Part shown: positions 1-7,850 of the stretch, in pieces
Numbering within the stretch: the stretch's first letter is position 1
Layout: every line of letters starts with the position of its first letter
NCBI GenBank assembly: GCA_002373085.1
Contig: DFJP01000100.1
Coordinates: 1 to 17,483 of the forward strand
Direction of reading: 5' to 3'
DNA length: 17,483 nt
Source of the DNA: Caryophanales bacterium UBA3668
GTDB lineage: Bacteria > Bacillota_I > Bacilli_A > RFN20 > CAG-826
Position numbers and translations under genes: made by a program
The notes under the pieces: generated by a model
Database searches by the model: none
Told to the model about the DNA's origin: nothing
What the model saw: only the letters and a program-made list of their open reading frames with translations

Positions 1-733
1 AGGCCATGGATTGAACGTTAACTGCAGTACCCCATGAATATGGGATTGAGTATTGCATACGATAGATGTTAGCACGTGGGTTGTCCCAGCTTCTAAAGAC
101 AGCTGCGACAGCTTCCATTAATTGTTCGCGTGGATCAGTTGGGAATTCTTCACCAAATGTCTTCTTGTAGTAGTCTTTGTATTTTGCGACTAAGACTTTT
201 AATTCTTCGGTTGTAACTTCTGTATCGAGCTTGTAACCTTTTTCTTTCTTTAAGTCATCTAACATTTTGTCCATTTCGGTTCTTGGGTGACCTTTGGCAA
301 TGTTGGTGAACATAAGAATGAATCTACGGAAGCTATCCATAGCGAATCTTTCGTTGCCTGTCTCTCTTGCAAGAGCAGCAGCGGTTTTGTCATTTAAACC
401 TAAGTTTAAGATTGTGTCCATCATACCTGGCATACTAACACGAGCGCCAGAACGGACTGAGACTAAAAGTGGATTGTGGTCGCCACCGAATGTTTTTCCG
501 GTTTTCTTTTCGACCTCTTTAATTGCATCGAAGACTTGTGTTTTAACAAAGTCTGGGATTTTTTTGCCACTTTCATAGTAGAGTGTGCAAGCTTCAGTGG
601 AAATTGTAAATCCTTCTGGGACTGGGACACCAATGTGTGTCATTTCAGCTAAGCCGGCACCTTTACCACCTAAGAGTTCCTTACCTAATCCGTAAGCTTC
701 CTCAAAGGCGTAAACATATTTCTTTTCAGCCAT
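1..733 (-). CDS. ppdK: Pyruvate, phosphate dikinase, N-terminal part (runs off left edge)
   Basis: This enzyme interconverts pyruvate + ATP + Pi and phosphoenolpyruvate + AMP + PPi in the cytoplasm, at the PEP/pyruvate node of glycolysis and gluconeogenesis. About 244 residues are visible of a family that is usually about 870-900 long, so only the N-terminal nucleotide-binding part is in the window. The translation starts MAEKKYVYAFEEAYGLG, then has the glycine-rich GGKGAGLAEM (about residues 22-31). VSVRSGARVSMPGMMDT follows near residues 90-106 and carries the conserved nucleotide-binding Arg. FRRFILMF and the RAN-Y region come later, all typical of PPDK. The start at 733 is supported by AGGAGG (complement of 740-745) six bases upstream. 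The gene diverges from the sugar kinase across a region rich in inverted repeats. No frame break was seen. Confidence 0.95.
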   Translation of the reverse strand, partial: MAEKKYVYAFEEAYGLGKELLGGKGAGLAEMTHIGVPVPEGFTISTEACTLYYESGKKIPDFVKTQVFDAIKEVEKKTGKTFGGDHNPLLVSVRSGARVSMPGMMDTILNLGLNDKTAAALARETGNERFAMDSFRRFILMFTNIAKGHPRTEMDKMLDDLKKEKGYKLDTEVTTEELKVLVAKYKDYYKKTFGEEFPTDPREQLMEAVAAVFRSWDNPRANIYRMQYSIPYSWGTAVNVQSMA

Positions 734-758
734 ATTTTTCCTCCTAAGGGCATATCAA

Positions 759-783
759 GTGAGCGTCTACGTATCACGCTCAC
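759..783 (-). promoter_or_regulatory. Hairpin or operator in the ppdK leader
   Basis: GTGAGCGT (759-766) and ACGCTCAC (776-783) form a perfect 8-bp inverted repeat around a 9-nt loop. It ends 13 nt before the ppdK Shine-Dalgarno and is unusually GC-rich for this region. No T-run follows it in the ppdK direction. It may be a leader-RNA structure or a repressor site; which one cannot be decided from sequence. Confidence 0.5.
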
Positions 784-829
784 AAGCGTAATATATTTTA
801 TCTCACAGGCGCATATATGTGGTAGTGGA

Positions 830-835
830 ATTATA
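830..835 (-). promoter_or_regulatory. Possible -10 box for ppdK
   Basis: The complement of 830-835 reads TATAAT, the consensus -10. No well-spaced -35 is obvious: TTGATA at the complement of 849-854 is only 13 nt away. If used, it gives a leader of about 90 nt containing the 759-783 hairpin. Confidence 0.35.
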
Positions 836-843
836 AAAAATTT

Positions 844-942
844 TGTTGTATCAACATTTTTTAAATCATATAACTTAAACTGATAAAAGGTATCTATAGA
901 TACATTTTATATGTATAAAAATCCTTACTGAAAAATTCAGTA
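844..942. promoter_or_regulatory. Cluster of three inverted repeats between ppdK and the sugar kinase
   Basis: Three short inverted repeats lie in this AT-rich divergent spacer. TGTTG-tat-CAACA is at 844-856, the perfect 14-bp palindrome GTATCTATAGATAC is at 890-903, and TACTGAA-aaa-TTCAGTA is at 926-942. The last abuts the putative -35 of the kinase promoter. Their arms differ, so they are not copies of one site. They are candidate binding sites for one or more dimeric regulators of the divergent genes. The rest of the 734-991 interval shows no coding potential. Confidence 0.4.
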
Positions 943-972
943 TTTCAAAATCAAAGATAAAAAAACTATAAT
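943..972 (+). promoter_or_regulatory. Candidate promoter of the FGGY kinase
   Basis: TATAAT at 967-972 matches the -10 consensus, with a weak -35-like TTTCAA at 943-948 (18-nt spacing). Transcription would start near 979-981, leaving almost no leader before the kinase start codon. Confidence 0.45.
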
Positions 973-991
973 TTATGTGGAGATGACGATT

Positions 992-2548
992 ATGAATAAT
1001 AAATTACCTCTTGTGTTAACCATTGATTTTGGAACACAATCCCTTCGTACCTCGCTTATAAATAATAAGGGCGAAATTGAAGCTATCGTGAAAAGAAAAT
1101 ATGAGCCAGCCTATATTTCCACGGATAAAGGTTATGCGGAGCAAGACCCAGATTTCTATTATGACAACCTTGTCATATGCCTTAAAGAACTCGCTAAAGA
1201 TAATAAAGATAAACTAGATCGAATTGTCGGAAGCACGATTGCAACCTTTAGAGATTCATCTGTTCAACTAGATAAAGATTATAAACCAATTAGAAAATCA
1301 ATTCTTTGGTTAGACCAACGTATGGCAAAGGGTTCTGAAAAGTATCCTCTCCTATATCGTGCATTATTTAGGCTTGTGGGTATGGGTGAGACTATTAAAC
1401 TCAATCGTAGCCGCACAATGGCGCATTGGATTAAAGAAAACGAACCAGAGACATGGGCTAAAACAGAAAAATACGTAAATATTTCTACATATTTAACATA
1501 TAAATTAACTGGCACCCTCGCTGATAGTGCTGCTAACTTAACTGGCCACTACCCAATGAACTTTAAAGCGAGAAAGTGGTATGGAGAAAAAGCTCTTAAA
1601 GGAGTTATCTTTGGTATTCCACAAAGAATGCTTTTTGATTTAAAACAACCAGGTGAAGTAATTGGTACAATCTCTAAAGAGATTTGTGATTTAACTGGAT
1701 TACCAGAAGGTATTAAGTTATATGCTTCTGGAAGTGATAAAGCATGCGAAACCCTAGGTTTAGGTGCTTTAGATAAATCAGTAGGTGCGATATCCTATGG
1801 AACAGCGTGCACTATTGAAGTTAGTAATAGAAAATATCATGAACCAGAACCATTCTTACCTGCTTATCCAGCTGCAGTTCCAAATTGGTACAATATGGAA
1901 GTTCAAATCTATCGTGGATATTGGATGCTTTCTTGGTTCTCTAAGAACTTTGCTTCTGAAGTTATTGATGAAGCTAAAATCCAAAAGATGGCAGTTGAAG
2001 AATTACTTAATAAGAGATTAGGAGAAATTCCACCAGGAAGTGATGGCTTAGTCCTTCAACCATATTGGGGACCAGGATTAAGAAGACCTTTAGCAAAAGG
2101 TGGAATTATCGGTTTTAGTGACACTCACACTAGAGAGCACCTCTATAGAGCAATCATCGAAGGTATTGGATATGCTCTAAAAGAAGGACTTGAATCAATT
2201 GAAAAGAGTCAAAAACACAAAGTCAAAGAATTAAGAATTTCAGGTGGAGGATCACAGAGTGATATTATCTGCCAAATCACTGCAGATATCTTCAATCTTC
2301 CAGTTAGTAGAGTGCAAACCTATGAAACAACTTCGTTAGGTGCGGCAATTGCAACATTTGTAGCAGCAGGTGAATTTAAAACTGTTGAAGAAGCAATGAA
2401 AGCAATGTCTCATAAGACGACAACATTCACTCCAAATCCTGAGGCAGTTGAACAATACGAAGACTTATATCGCAAGGTCTATCTAGAGATGTATCCAGAC
2501 CTTAAAGGTGTCTATCGTCATATCAATAAATTCACTAAGAGATATTAA
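992..2548 (+). CDS. FGGY-family carbohydrate kinase
   Basis: This cytoplasmic kinase should phosphorylate a sugar, polyol or related compound with ATP. The substrate cannot be read from sequence; no single family member (glycerol-, xylulo- or ribulokinase) fits clearly. Numbering from the ATG at 992 (518 aa, normal for the family), the phosphate-binding DFGTQS is at residues 12-17. YGTAC is at about 269-273, the catalytic-base motif GSDKA has Asp249, and the family signature ISGGGSQSD is at about 416-424. An ATG at 983 and a GTG at 977 are in frame. I prefer 992 because GGAG (979-982) sits nine bases upstream, but with a -10 at 967-972 a near-leaderless start at 983 is possible. The gene stands alone, diverging from ppdK and converging on the PHP gene. 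No sugar transporter lies beside it to suggest a substrate. Confidence 0.9.
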   Translation: MNNKLPLVLTIDFGTQSLRTSLINNKGEIEAIVKRKYEPAYISTDKGYAEQDPDFYYDNLVICLKELAKDNKDKLDRIVGSTIATFRDSSVQLDKDYKPIRKSILWLDQRMAKGSEKYPLLYRALFRLVGMGETIKLNRSRTMAHWIKENEPETWAKTEKYVNISTYLTYKLTGTLADSAANLTGHYPMNFKARKWYGEKALKGVIFGIPQRMLFDLKQPGEVIGTISKEICDLTGLPEGIKLYASGSDKACETLGLGALDKSVGAISYGTACTIEVSNRKYHEPEPFLPAYPAAVPNWYNMEVQIYRGYWMLSWFSKNFASEVIDEAKIQKMAVEELLNKRLGEIPPGSDGLVLQPYWGPGLRRPLAKGGIIGFSDTHTREHLYRAIIEGIGYALKEGLESIEKSQKHKVKELRISGGGSQSDIICQITADIFNLPVSRVQTYETTSLGAAIATFVAAGEFKTVEEAMKAMSHKTTTFTPNPEAVEQYEDLYRKVYLEMYPDLKGVYRHINKFTKRY

Positions 2549-2550
2549 AA

Positions 2551-2584
2551 AAGAAGCGGAAACCTACATGGGAATCCGCTTTTT
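2551..2584. terminator. Bidirectional terminator between convergent operons
   Basis: AGCGGA (2555-2560) pairs with TCCGCT (2575-2580), flanked by an A-run on the left and TTTT on the right. The hairpin can therefore terminate both the plus-strand kinase and the minus-strand operon ending at 2585. Inner CC/GG pairing may extend the stem. Confidence 0.75.
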
Positions 2585-3325
2585 CTATATTTTGAAATCG
2601 ATTATTTCTAGATGATGTTTTTTTGCAAACTCAATTGCTATTTGAAATGCTTCTTTTGAGAATTGATTTGGTTCGTGAGCGTCTACTCCTGCCACTACTT
2701 TTACATTATATTCTCTCGCTAATTCAAAGAACTCATCGCTTGGATATAATCTTTTGCCTCTTAGACCGAGAATATTAATTTCTATTGGAGTATTTGTCTC
2801 CTCACACTTTTTAAGTATCCTTCTCGCATATGGTTCTAAAGAACTATCCCAGCCTCTATTAAACATGACAAAGATATCTGGGTGAGCAATATATTTGAAC
2901 AAACCAGTATCTAGACCTTTCTCCACTGAAGTTACATAATCTTCAACCGAGGAATAATAAGATAGATTATTTGGTTTTACCAAAAAGTGTTGCCCCATAA
3001 TTAGATAATCAATCTTTTTGCTCTCAATTAGCCATTTATAATAATCCAAATAGTAATCACCATATTCAGCTTCAAAACCAACAATGATATCAATTTGGTT
3101 TTTGTATTTCTCTTTAAGAGATTGAATAGAATTGAGATAGTCATCTAATTGATCATAAGTTCCTCTGATACCTGGTTGGATAACATTAGGAAAAAAGATG
3201 TGGTCAGAAAAGCCAAGTCTTTTAACTCCTGCTTCTATAGCAGAAAGAACGAATTCCTCGTCCTTTCCGTATGCGTGGCCACATCTACTTGTATGCGTAT
3301 GGTAGCAATACTCAATTTTGTCCAT
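2585..3325 (-). CDS. PHP-domain phosphoesterase, histidinol-phosphatase (HisJ)-like
   Basis: A 246-residue metal-dependent phosphoesterase of the PHP superfamily, closest in appearance to HisJ-type histidinol phosphatases. The metal-ligand motifs are present in order: YHTHTS (His9, His11), GFSDH (Asp41, His42), GFEAEYG (Glu85), MGQH (His113), AHPD (His148) and GVDAHEP (Asp215, His217). The active site therefore looks complete. No other histidine-biosynthesis gene is nearby, so the true substrate may be another phosphomonoester. The start ATG shares one base with the upstream exporter stop (TAATG at 3325) and has no clear Shine-Dalgarno, which suggests translational coupling. It is the last gene of the tetR-exporter operon. 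A role linked to the exported compound is inference only. Confidence 0.85.
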   Translation of the reverse strand: MDKIEYCYHTHTSRCGHAYGKDEEFVLSAIEAGVKRLGFSDHIFFPNVIQPGIRGTYDQLDDYLNSIQSLKEKYKNQIDIIVGFEAEYGDYYLDYYKWLIESKKIDYLIMGQHFLVKPNNLSYYSSVEDYVTSVEKGLDTGLFKYIAHPDIFVMFNRGWDSSLEPYARRILKKCEETNTPIEINILGLRGKRLYPSDEFFELAREYNVKVVAGVDAHEPNQFSKEAFQIAIEFAKKHHLEIIDFKI

Positions 3326-5295
3326 TATTCTAATTCGAACGCTCCAGTGTAGAGTCGATAGTAAACACCTTTTTGCGCAATTAAATCATTATGAGTACCA
3401 CGTTCAATAATGTGACCATGGTCCAAGACCATAATTGCGTTAGAATTTTGGACTGTTGATAATCTATGTGCGATAACAAAGACGGTTCTACCTTCCATAA
3501 GCTTATCAGTACCTGCTTGAACAAGTTTTTCGGTACGAGTATCAATTGAGGAAGTAGCTTCGTCTAAAATCATCACTGGTGCATCTGCAACCGCTGCTCT
3601 AGCAATAGAGAGAAGTTGTCTTTGACCTTGAGAAAGGTTAGCACCATCACCACTTAATACAGTGTTATATCCTTCTGGTAAACGAGTGATGAAATCATGT
3701 GCATTAGCAATCTTAGCAGCGTTGATACATTCTTCATCAGTTGCCTCTAATCGACCATAACGGATGTTTTCCATTACTGTTCCAGTAAATAAGTTAGTGT
3801 CTTGTAAGACAATACCTAACGACTTTCTTAAGTCAGCTTTCTTAATCTTGTTGATGTTAATGCCATCATATCTAATCTTTCCGTCAGCGATGTCATAGAA
3901 TCTATTGATTAAGTTTGTAATAGTTGTTTTTCCTGCACCTGTAGCTCCGACAAAAGCAATCTTTTGTCCTGGGTGAGCGTAAATTGAAACATCTTCAAGG
4001 ACTAATCTATTTCCATCGTAAGAGAAATCAACTTGATCCAAGACGATATCGCCTTGTAATGGTTTATATTCAAGAGTGCCATCATGATGTTGATGTTTCC
4101 ATGCATAATCATGAGTGTGTTCTTCAGTTTCTTCGAAACTACCATCTTCTTTGTATTTAACATTACATAAGTAAACGTAGCCATCATCGGTTTCTGGTTT
4201 TTCATCAATTAAATCTAAGCAGCGTGAAGCACCCGCCATACCCATAACGATGAAGATGACTTGTTGAGAGAATTGGTTAACGTTATTAGCGAACATTCTA
4301 CTCATCATTAAGAAGAGGGCAATCATACCGGCAAACCTAGCGGAGTCGCCTGAGATAACTTCAAATCCTGATGCAGATAAGTTTGGTAGGCTGAAAACAT
4401 AGATAAAGGCACCCATTAATCCGCATAGAATGTATAAAAAGTTGCCTATATTGCCCATAACAGGCATCATGATGTTTCCGTGGATATTCGCGGTTGTCGC
4501 GTAGTCTCTAAGCTCTTCATTGAGTTTATCAAATTCTTCCGCACTCTTTTCTTCGTGAGAGAAAACTTTAATAACTTTAAGGCCTTTGATTGATTCTTCG
4601 ATATTACCTTCAACTTGAGCGAGGGCGATTTGTTGCTTGACAAAGAATTTAGAGGATTTTCCTCCGATTACCTTAGTAACCGCTAACATGATGAAGAATC
4701 CACCAACGATGACTAAAGTCATCCATACAGATGTAATCATCATAATGATGAAGACAAAGATAGAAACTAATCCTGTTTGGATTAAACTTGGTAAAGCTTG
4801 GGAGATGAATTGTCTAATTGTATCAATATCGTTTGTATACAAAGACATGATTGCTCCGTGAGCATGTGTATCAAAATATTTGATTGGCAAATCTTGCATG
4901 TGAGAGAACATCTTTTTTCTGAAGTCGTTCATGAATGATTGTGTAACAATCGCCATGGTTCTGTTCCATGTCCAGCTTGCTAAAATACCAACAAAATAAA
5001 TTGAACCTAAAACAATTAATAAGTACACAAGGTTTGTGTTAAGAGTAAATCCGAAAGCAGAGCTAACTGGATAAATATCTACGAATGGATTTTTACCTTG
5101 CGCGCCTGCTGCAGTTAACGCCGCTGTTGCTAAGGAAGCAAAAACAGATGATGAAATATTGCCGAATACGTTAAAGATTAAACAGGCAAGTGATAATAAT
5201 AATTTTCCTGGATAGAGTTTGAAAAGCTGTTTCAAAAGGCGTTTCATAGTGCCTTTTTTTGCTTTTCCTCTTTCTCTTATTCTAACTGGTGGCAT
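3325..5295 (-). CDS. ABC exporter half-transporter, consensus ATPase subunit (BmrD/YheH-like)
   Basis: An inner-membrane ABC exporter subunit of 656 residues: a six-helix transmembrane domain (about 30-360) followed by a nucleotide-binding domain (about 415-656). Walker A is GATGAGKT (450-457), the Q-loop is Gln498, the signature is LSQGQ (554-558, variant of LSGGQ), Walker B is VMILDEA with Glu579, and the H-loop is His610. Its own Walker B Glu and H-loop His are intact. Residues 370-412 form an insertion between the domains, with the His-rich stretch HTHDYAWKHQHH. Longer partners with a linker insertion are typical of BmrD/LmrD-like subunits. A perfect AGGAGGTGA (complement of 5302-5310) lies six bases before the ATG, inside the last codons of the upstream subunit. 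The two subunits almost certainly form a heterodimer exporting drugs, lipids or peptides. Confidence 0.93.
   Translation of the reverse strand: MPPVRIRERGKAKKGTMKRLLKQLFKLYPGKLLLSLACLIFNVFGNISSSVFASLATAALTAAGAQGKNPFVDIYPVSSAFGFTLNTNLVYLLIVLGSIYFVGILASWTWNRTMAIVTQSFMNDFRKKMFSHMQDLPIKYFDTHAHGAIMSLYTNDIDTIRQFISQALPSLIQTGLVSIFVFIIMMITSVWMTLVIVGGFFIMLAVTKVIGGKSSKFFVKQQIALAQVEGNIEESIKGLKVIKVFSHEEKSAEEFDKLNEELRDYATTANIHGNIMMPVMGNIGNFLYILCGLMGAFIYVFSLPNLSASGFEVISGDSARFAGMIALFLMMSRMFANNVNQFSQQVIFIVMGMAGASRCLDLIDEKPETDDGYVYLCNVKYKEDGSFEETEEHTHDYAWKHQHHDGTLEYKPLQGDIVLDQVDFSYDGNRLVLEDVSIYAHPGQKIAFVGATGAGKTTITNLINRFYDIADGKIRYDGININKIKKADLRKSLGIVLQDTNLFTGTVMENIRYGRLEATDEECINAAKIANAHDFITRLPEGYNTVLSGDGANLSQGQRQLLSIARAAVADAPVMILDEATSSIDTRTEKLVQAGTDKLMEGRTVFVIAHRLSTVQNSNAIMVLDHGHIIERGTHNDLIAQKGVYYRLYTGAFELE
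4060..4188 (-). other. His/acid-rich linker insertion in the ABC exporter
   Basis: Codons for residues 370-412 of the 656-aa subunit encode a hydrophilic insertion between the membrane and ATPase domains. It has five His (393, 395, 401, 403, 404) among many Glu/Asp. The partner subunit lacks it. Metal binding is possible but is inferred only from composition. Confidence 0.6.
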
Positions 5296-7100
5296 TATTT
5301 ATCACCTCCTACTCTATTTTGAGTGAGATATGTCTCACGATAAATTTCGTTATTCTTCATCAATTCATCATGAGTTCCAATTGCATCGATTGTGCCGTTT
5401 TCCATGATGATGATTTGATCAGCATCTTCAATAGAACTAATACGCTGTGCGATGACAATTTTAGTCATGTTTGGAAGGTCTTCTTTCAAACCTTTACGAA
5501 TTAACCTATCAGTTTTAGTATCAACTGCGCTTGTTGAGTCGTCTAAAATGAGGATTTTTGGATTCTTTAAAATCGCTCTAGCAATACAAAGTCTTTGCTT
5601 TTGTCCGCCAGAGAAATTAGCGCCACCTTGTTCGACTTTGCTTTGAAGGAGATCAGGCTTAGCTCTAACGATTTCTTCAGCTTGAGCAATCTTGCAAGCG
5701 TGCCACATTTCTTCTTCTGTCGCGTTTTCATTTCCCCACTTAAGATTGCTTTCAATTGTGCCTGAGAATAAGACGTTCTTTTGTAAAACAACAGCGACAT
5801 TATTTCTTAAAACTTCTAAGTCATATTCTTTAACATTATGGCCATCAACAAGGACTTCTCCTTCAGTGGTGTCGTATAGTCTAGAAATCAAATTAATGAC
5901 AGAAGTTTTACCTGAACCGGTAGAACCTAAAATACCGATAAATTGACCGCTTTTGATATGAATATCGATATTTTTTAGGGCATAATTTTCACTTTCTTCT
6001 TTATATTTGAAGTTCACATTGTTGAAATCAACCGAACCTGAATTGATTTCTTCAATTGGATTTTCTGGGTTTTTAATTGTTGGTTCTTCTGCTAAAACTT
6101 CAGAGACACGTCTAACGGTTTCAATTGATAAAGCAATCATGACCATGATCATAGAAATCATCATTAAGGACATTAAGATTTGAATACCGTAAGTGATAAG
6201 AGCGGACATTTGACCAATTGTTAAAGATCCACCTGACCAATCTAGACCATCCCAGCTTGAAGTTGAATAAACAATGTAGGAACCAACACCGATAATAATA
6301 ATATTAGAAAGATGTATAGCAGTGTTGATTAATGGGTTATTCAAAGCAACGATTTTTTCACCGTGAATAAACTCTTTTGTAATCGCATCACTAGCGTTGT
6401 TAAATTTATCCTTCTCAAAGTCTTCACGGACATATGATTTTACGACTCTAATTCCACTGACATTTTCTTGAATGGATTGGTTAAGAGCGTCGTACTTTTT
6501 AAAGACTCTTGTGAAGACTTTCATTGCACTTTTAATGATGAAGAAGAAACCAAATGCAACGATTGGAACAAGGGCTGCAAATAAGAATCCCATCATTCCT
6601 CCTCCAACGAAAGTCATAACTGCGGAGAAGATTAACATTAATGGGGCTCTAACGACGATACGAATCATCATTTGGAATCCCATTTGGATATTATTGATAT
6701 CTGTTGTCATTCTTGTGACTAAAGATGAAGCAGAGAACTTATCAATATTTGTGAATGAGAAACTTGCTAATTTCTTGTATAAATCACTTCTTAAGTTGGC
6801 AGCTAATCCAACAGAAGCGATAGATGCAAACTTACCACCTAAGATTCCACAGATAAGTGAAACAATTGCCATACCGATTAAGATTAAAGCGATATAGAAC
6901 ACTGGAATAGATCCTTCAGAATGGAAGAAACTATCAGGTGTGGTGAGTTGCTTAATTTGGTCAACAAAGATACCCATGATAAATGGCATAGCGCATTCCA
7001 TAGCAGCTTCGCCAACCATGAATAAAGGAGTAATTAGAGCATATTTTTTGTATTGTCTAACACTTTTTAAAATCAGTTTTAATTTTTGAAACATTGTCAT
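5295..7100 (-). CDS. ABC exporter half-transporter, degenerate ATPase subunit (BmrC/YheI-like)
   Basis: A 601-residue ABC exporter subunit: transmembrane domain (about 15-330) and nucleotide-binding domain (about 355-601). Walker A GSTGSGKT (392-399), Q-loop Gln440 and signature FSGGQ (496-500) are normal. Walker B is ILILDDS, with Asp521 where catalytic Glu is expected. The H-loop is IAQRIS, with Gln552 replacing His. These two changes define the degenerate ATP site of heterodimeric exporters such as BmrCD and TM287/288. The variant LSQGQ of the partner subunit falls on the same composite site. The start at 7100 has AGGAGG (complement of 7111-7116) ten bases upstream, overlapping the tetR stop. 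Its stop TAA shares a base with the next start at 5295, so all four operon genes are tightly coupled. Confidence 0.93.
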   Translation of the reverse strand: MTMFQKLKLILKSVRQYKKYALITPLFMVGEAAMECAMPFIMGIFVDQIKQLTTPDSFFHSEGSIPVFYIALILIGMAIVSLICGILGGKFASIASVGLAANLRSDLYKKLASFSFTNIDKFSASSLVTRMTTDINNIQMGFQMMIRIVVRAPLMLIFSAVMTFVGGGMMGFLFAALVPIVAFGFFFIIKSAMKVFTRVFKKYDALNQSIQENVSGIRVVKSYVREDFEKDKFNNASDAITKEFIHGEKIVALNNPLINTAIHLSNIIIIGVGSYIVYSTSSWDGLDWSGGSLTIGQMSALITYGIQILMSLMMISMIMVMIALSIETVRRVSEVLAEEPTIKNPENPIEEINSGSVDFNNVNFKYKEESENYALKNIDIHIKSGQFIGILGSTGSGKTSVINLISRLYDTTEGEVLVDGHNVKEYDLEVLRNNVAVVLQKNVLFSGTIESNLKWGNENATEEEMWHACKIAQAEEIVRAKPDLLQSKVEQGGANFSGGQKQRLCIARAILKNPKILILDDSTSAVDTKTDRLIRKGLKEDLPNMTKIVIAQRISSIEDADQIIIMENGTIDAIGTHDELMKNNEIYRETYLTQNRVGGDK

Positions 7101-7114
7101 GCAGTTATTACCTC

Positions 7115-7711
7115 CTATTTATATAACATTCTCATGATGATATCACTGGATGGACTGAGAAACCTCTTAAATCCAATGTGTATACGTGTAAACGCGAGAC
7201 CTTTAAATGTGGATAGAACACTTATTGTGAGCTCAACAGGGTTATGACTATTGAAGTCTCCTTCTTCTTGACCTCTTTTGATTAAATCCTCGATATATTG
7301 GAAGGCCGGTGTTCTTTCACATACTTTTTTATTGAATAAATTCTTTTGAAGATGGATGTTCAGAAATAGATATATGATCCACGGATTTCTATCATCCACC
7401 ATTTTTATTCGTTTAAGCGTTGCCTCAATTAAGTCGTGAGCAGTGAATTTAGCTTTTTGATCAAAGTTAATGCCAACAATCATACCTTTCATATATGGCT
7501 TAACTATTTTATTCACTACCGCTATATACAAATCTTTTTTACTTTCAAAATAGTGATATAGAAGTCCATGTGAACAATTAGCGTCTTTACTAACTTCATC
7601 TAAAGAAACTGCATCATACCCCTTCATTGCGAAGAGTTTTAACGCTGACTCCATAATCGTGTTTATACGTTCTTGTCTAATTTGTTCAAATTGTTCTTTT
7701 GTCTTTGGCAT
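7115..7711 (-). CDS. TetR/AcrR-family transcriptional regulator
   Basis: A 198-residue cytoplasmic repressor-type protein. The N-terminal helix-turn-helix domain is clear: ALKLFAMKGYDAVSLDEVS (residues 23-41), then ANCSHGLLYHYFESKKDLY (44-62), the characteristic TetR recognition region. The C-terminal ligand-binding and dimerisation half is divergent, as usual, and gives no ligand. I chose the ATG at 7711, which gives the short pre-HTH tail normal for the family. A longer reading from TTG at 7771 adds 20 atypical hydrophobic residues. It is the first gene of the operon with the two ABC subunits and the PHP protein, so it probably controls efflux in response to the exported compound. TTGAC-N6-GTCAA, 11 nt upstream of the start, is a candidate autoregulatory operator. 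Confidence 0.9.
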   Translation of the reverse strand: MPKTKEQFEQIRQERINTIMESALKLFAMKGYDAVSLDEVSKDANCSHGLLYHYFESKKDLYIAVVNKIVKPYMKGMIVGINFDQKAKFTAHDLIEATLKRIKMVDDRNPWIIYLFLNIHLQKNLFNKKVCERTPAFQYIEDLIKRGQEEGDFNSHNPVELTISVLSTFKGLAFTRIHIGFKRFLSPSSDIIMRMLYK

Positions 7712-7721
7712 ATTTTTATAG

Positions 7722-7737
7722 TTGACTAAAGTGTCAA
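7722..7737. promoter_or_regulatory. Inverted repeat upstream of tetR, candidate operator
   Basis: TTGAC (7722-7726), six-base spacer, GTCAA (7733-7737). It lies just upstream of the chosen tetR start and within the leader predicted from the promoter at 7781-7807. Size and position suit autorepression, but no second copy was noticed. Confidence 0.4.
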
Positions 7738-7780
7738 TGAAAATAATAATATCACTCACTCTTATTTTCAATAAATATGC

Positions 7781-7807
7781 ATTTTAAGAGATTAAATCAT
7801 TGGACAA
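7781..7807 (-). promoter_or_regulatory. Weak candidate promoter for the tetR-exporter operon
   Basis: On the minus strand, TTGTCC (complement of 7802-7807) and TAAAAT (complement of 7781-7786) are separated by 15 nt. Spacing is short, so the call is tentative. The predicted leader would be about 60 nt to the ATG at 7711. Confidence 0.3.
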
Positions 7808-7850
7808 GGCTTATATTTTTGTTGCCCTACTATTGCTTGATAGATTCTAG

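Noticed and set aside
294..578. A 94-codon plus-strand open frame
   Set aside because: It lies antisense to the PPDK nucleotide-binding domain, where conserved motifs are read on the minus strand.
992..2548. Assignment of the sugar kinase as glycerol kinase or xylulokinase
   Set aside because: General FGGY motifs are clear, but substrate-specific signatures and transporter or isomerase neighbours are missing.
6472..6897. A 141-codon open frame on the plus strand inside the degenerate ABC subunit gene
   Set aside because: It is antisense to a clear ABC transporter membrane domain, has no domain pattern, and its hydrophobic stretches mirror the codons of the real gene.
7712..7771. N-terminal extension of the TetR protein from a TTG at 7771
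   Set aside because: The added 20 residues are atypical for the family, and the ATG at 7711 gives the normal short tail before the HTH. A TAAAAT nine bases before the TTG keeps the alternative just possible.
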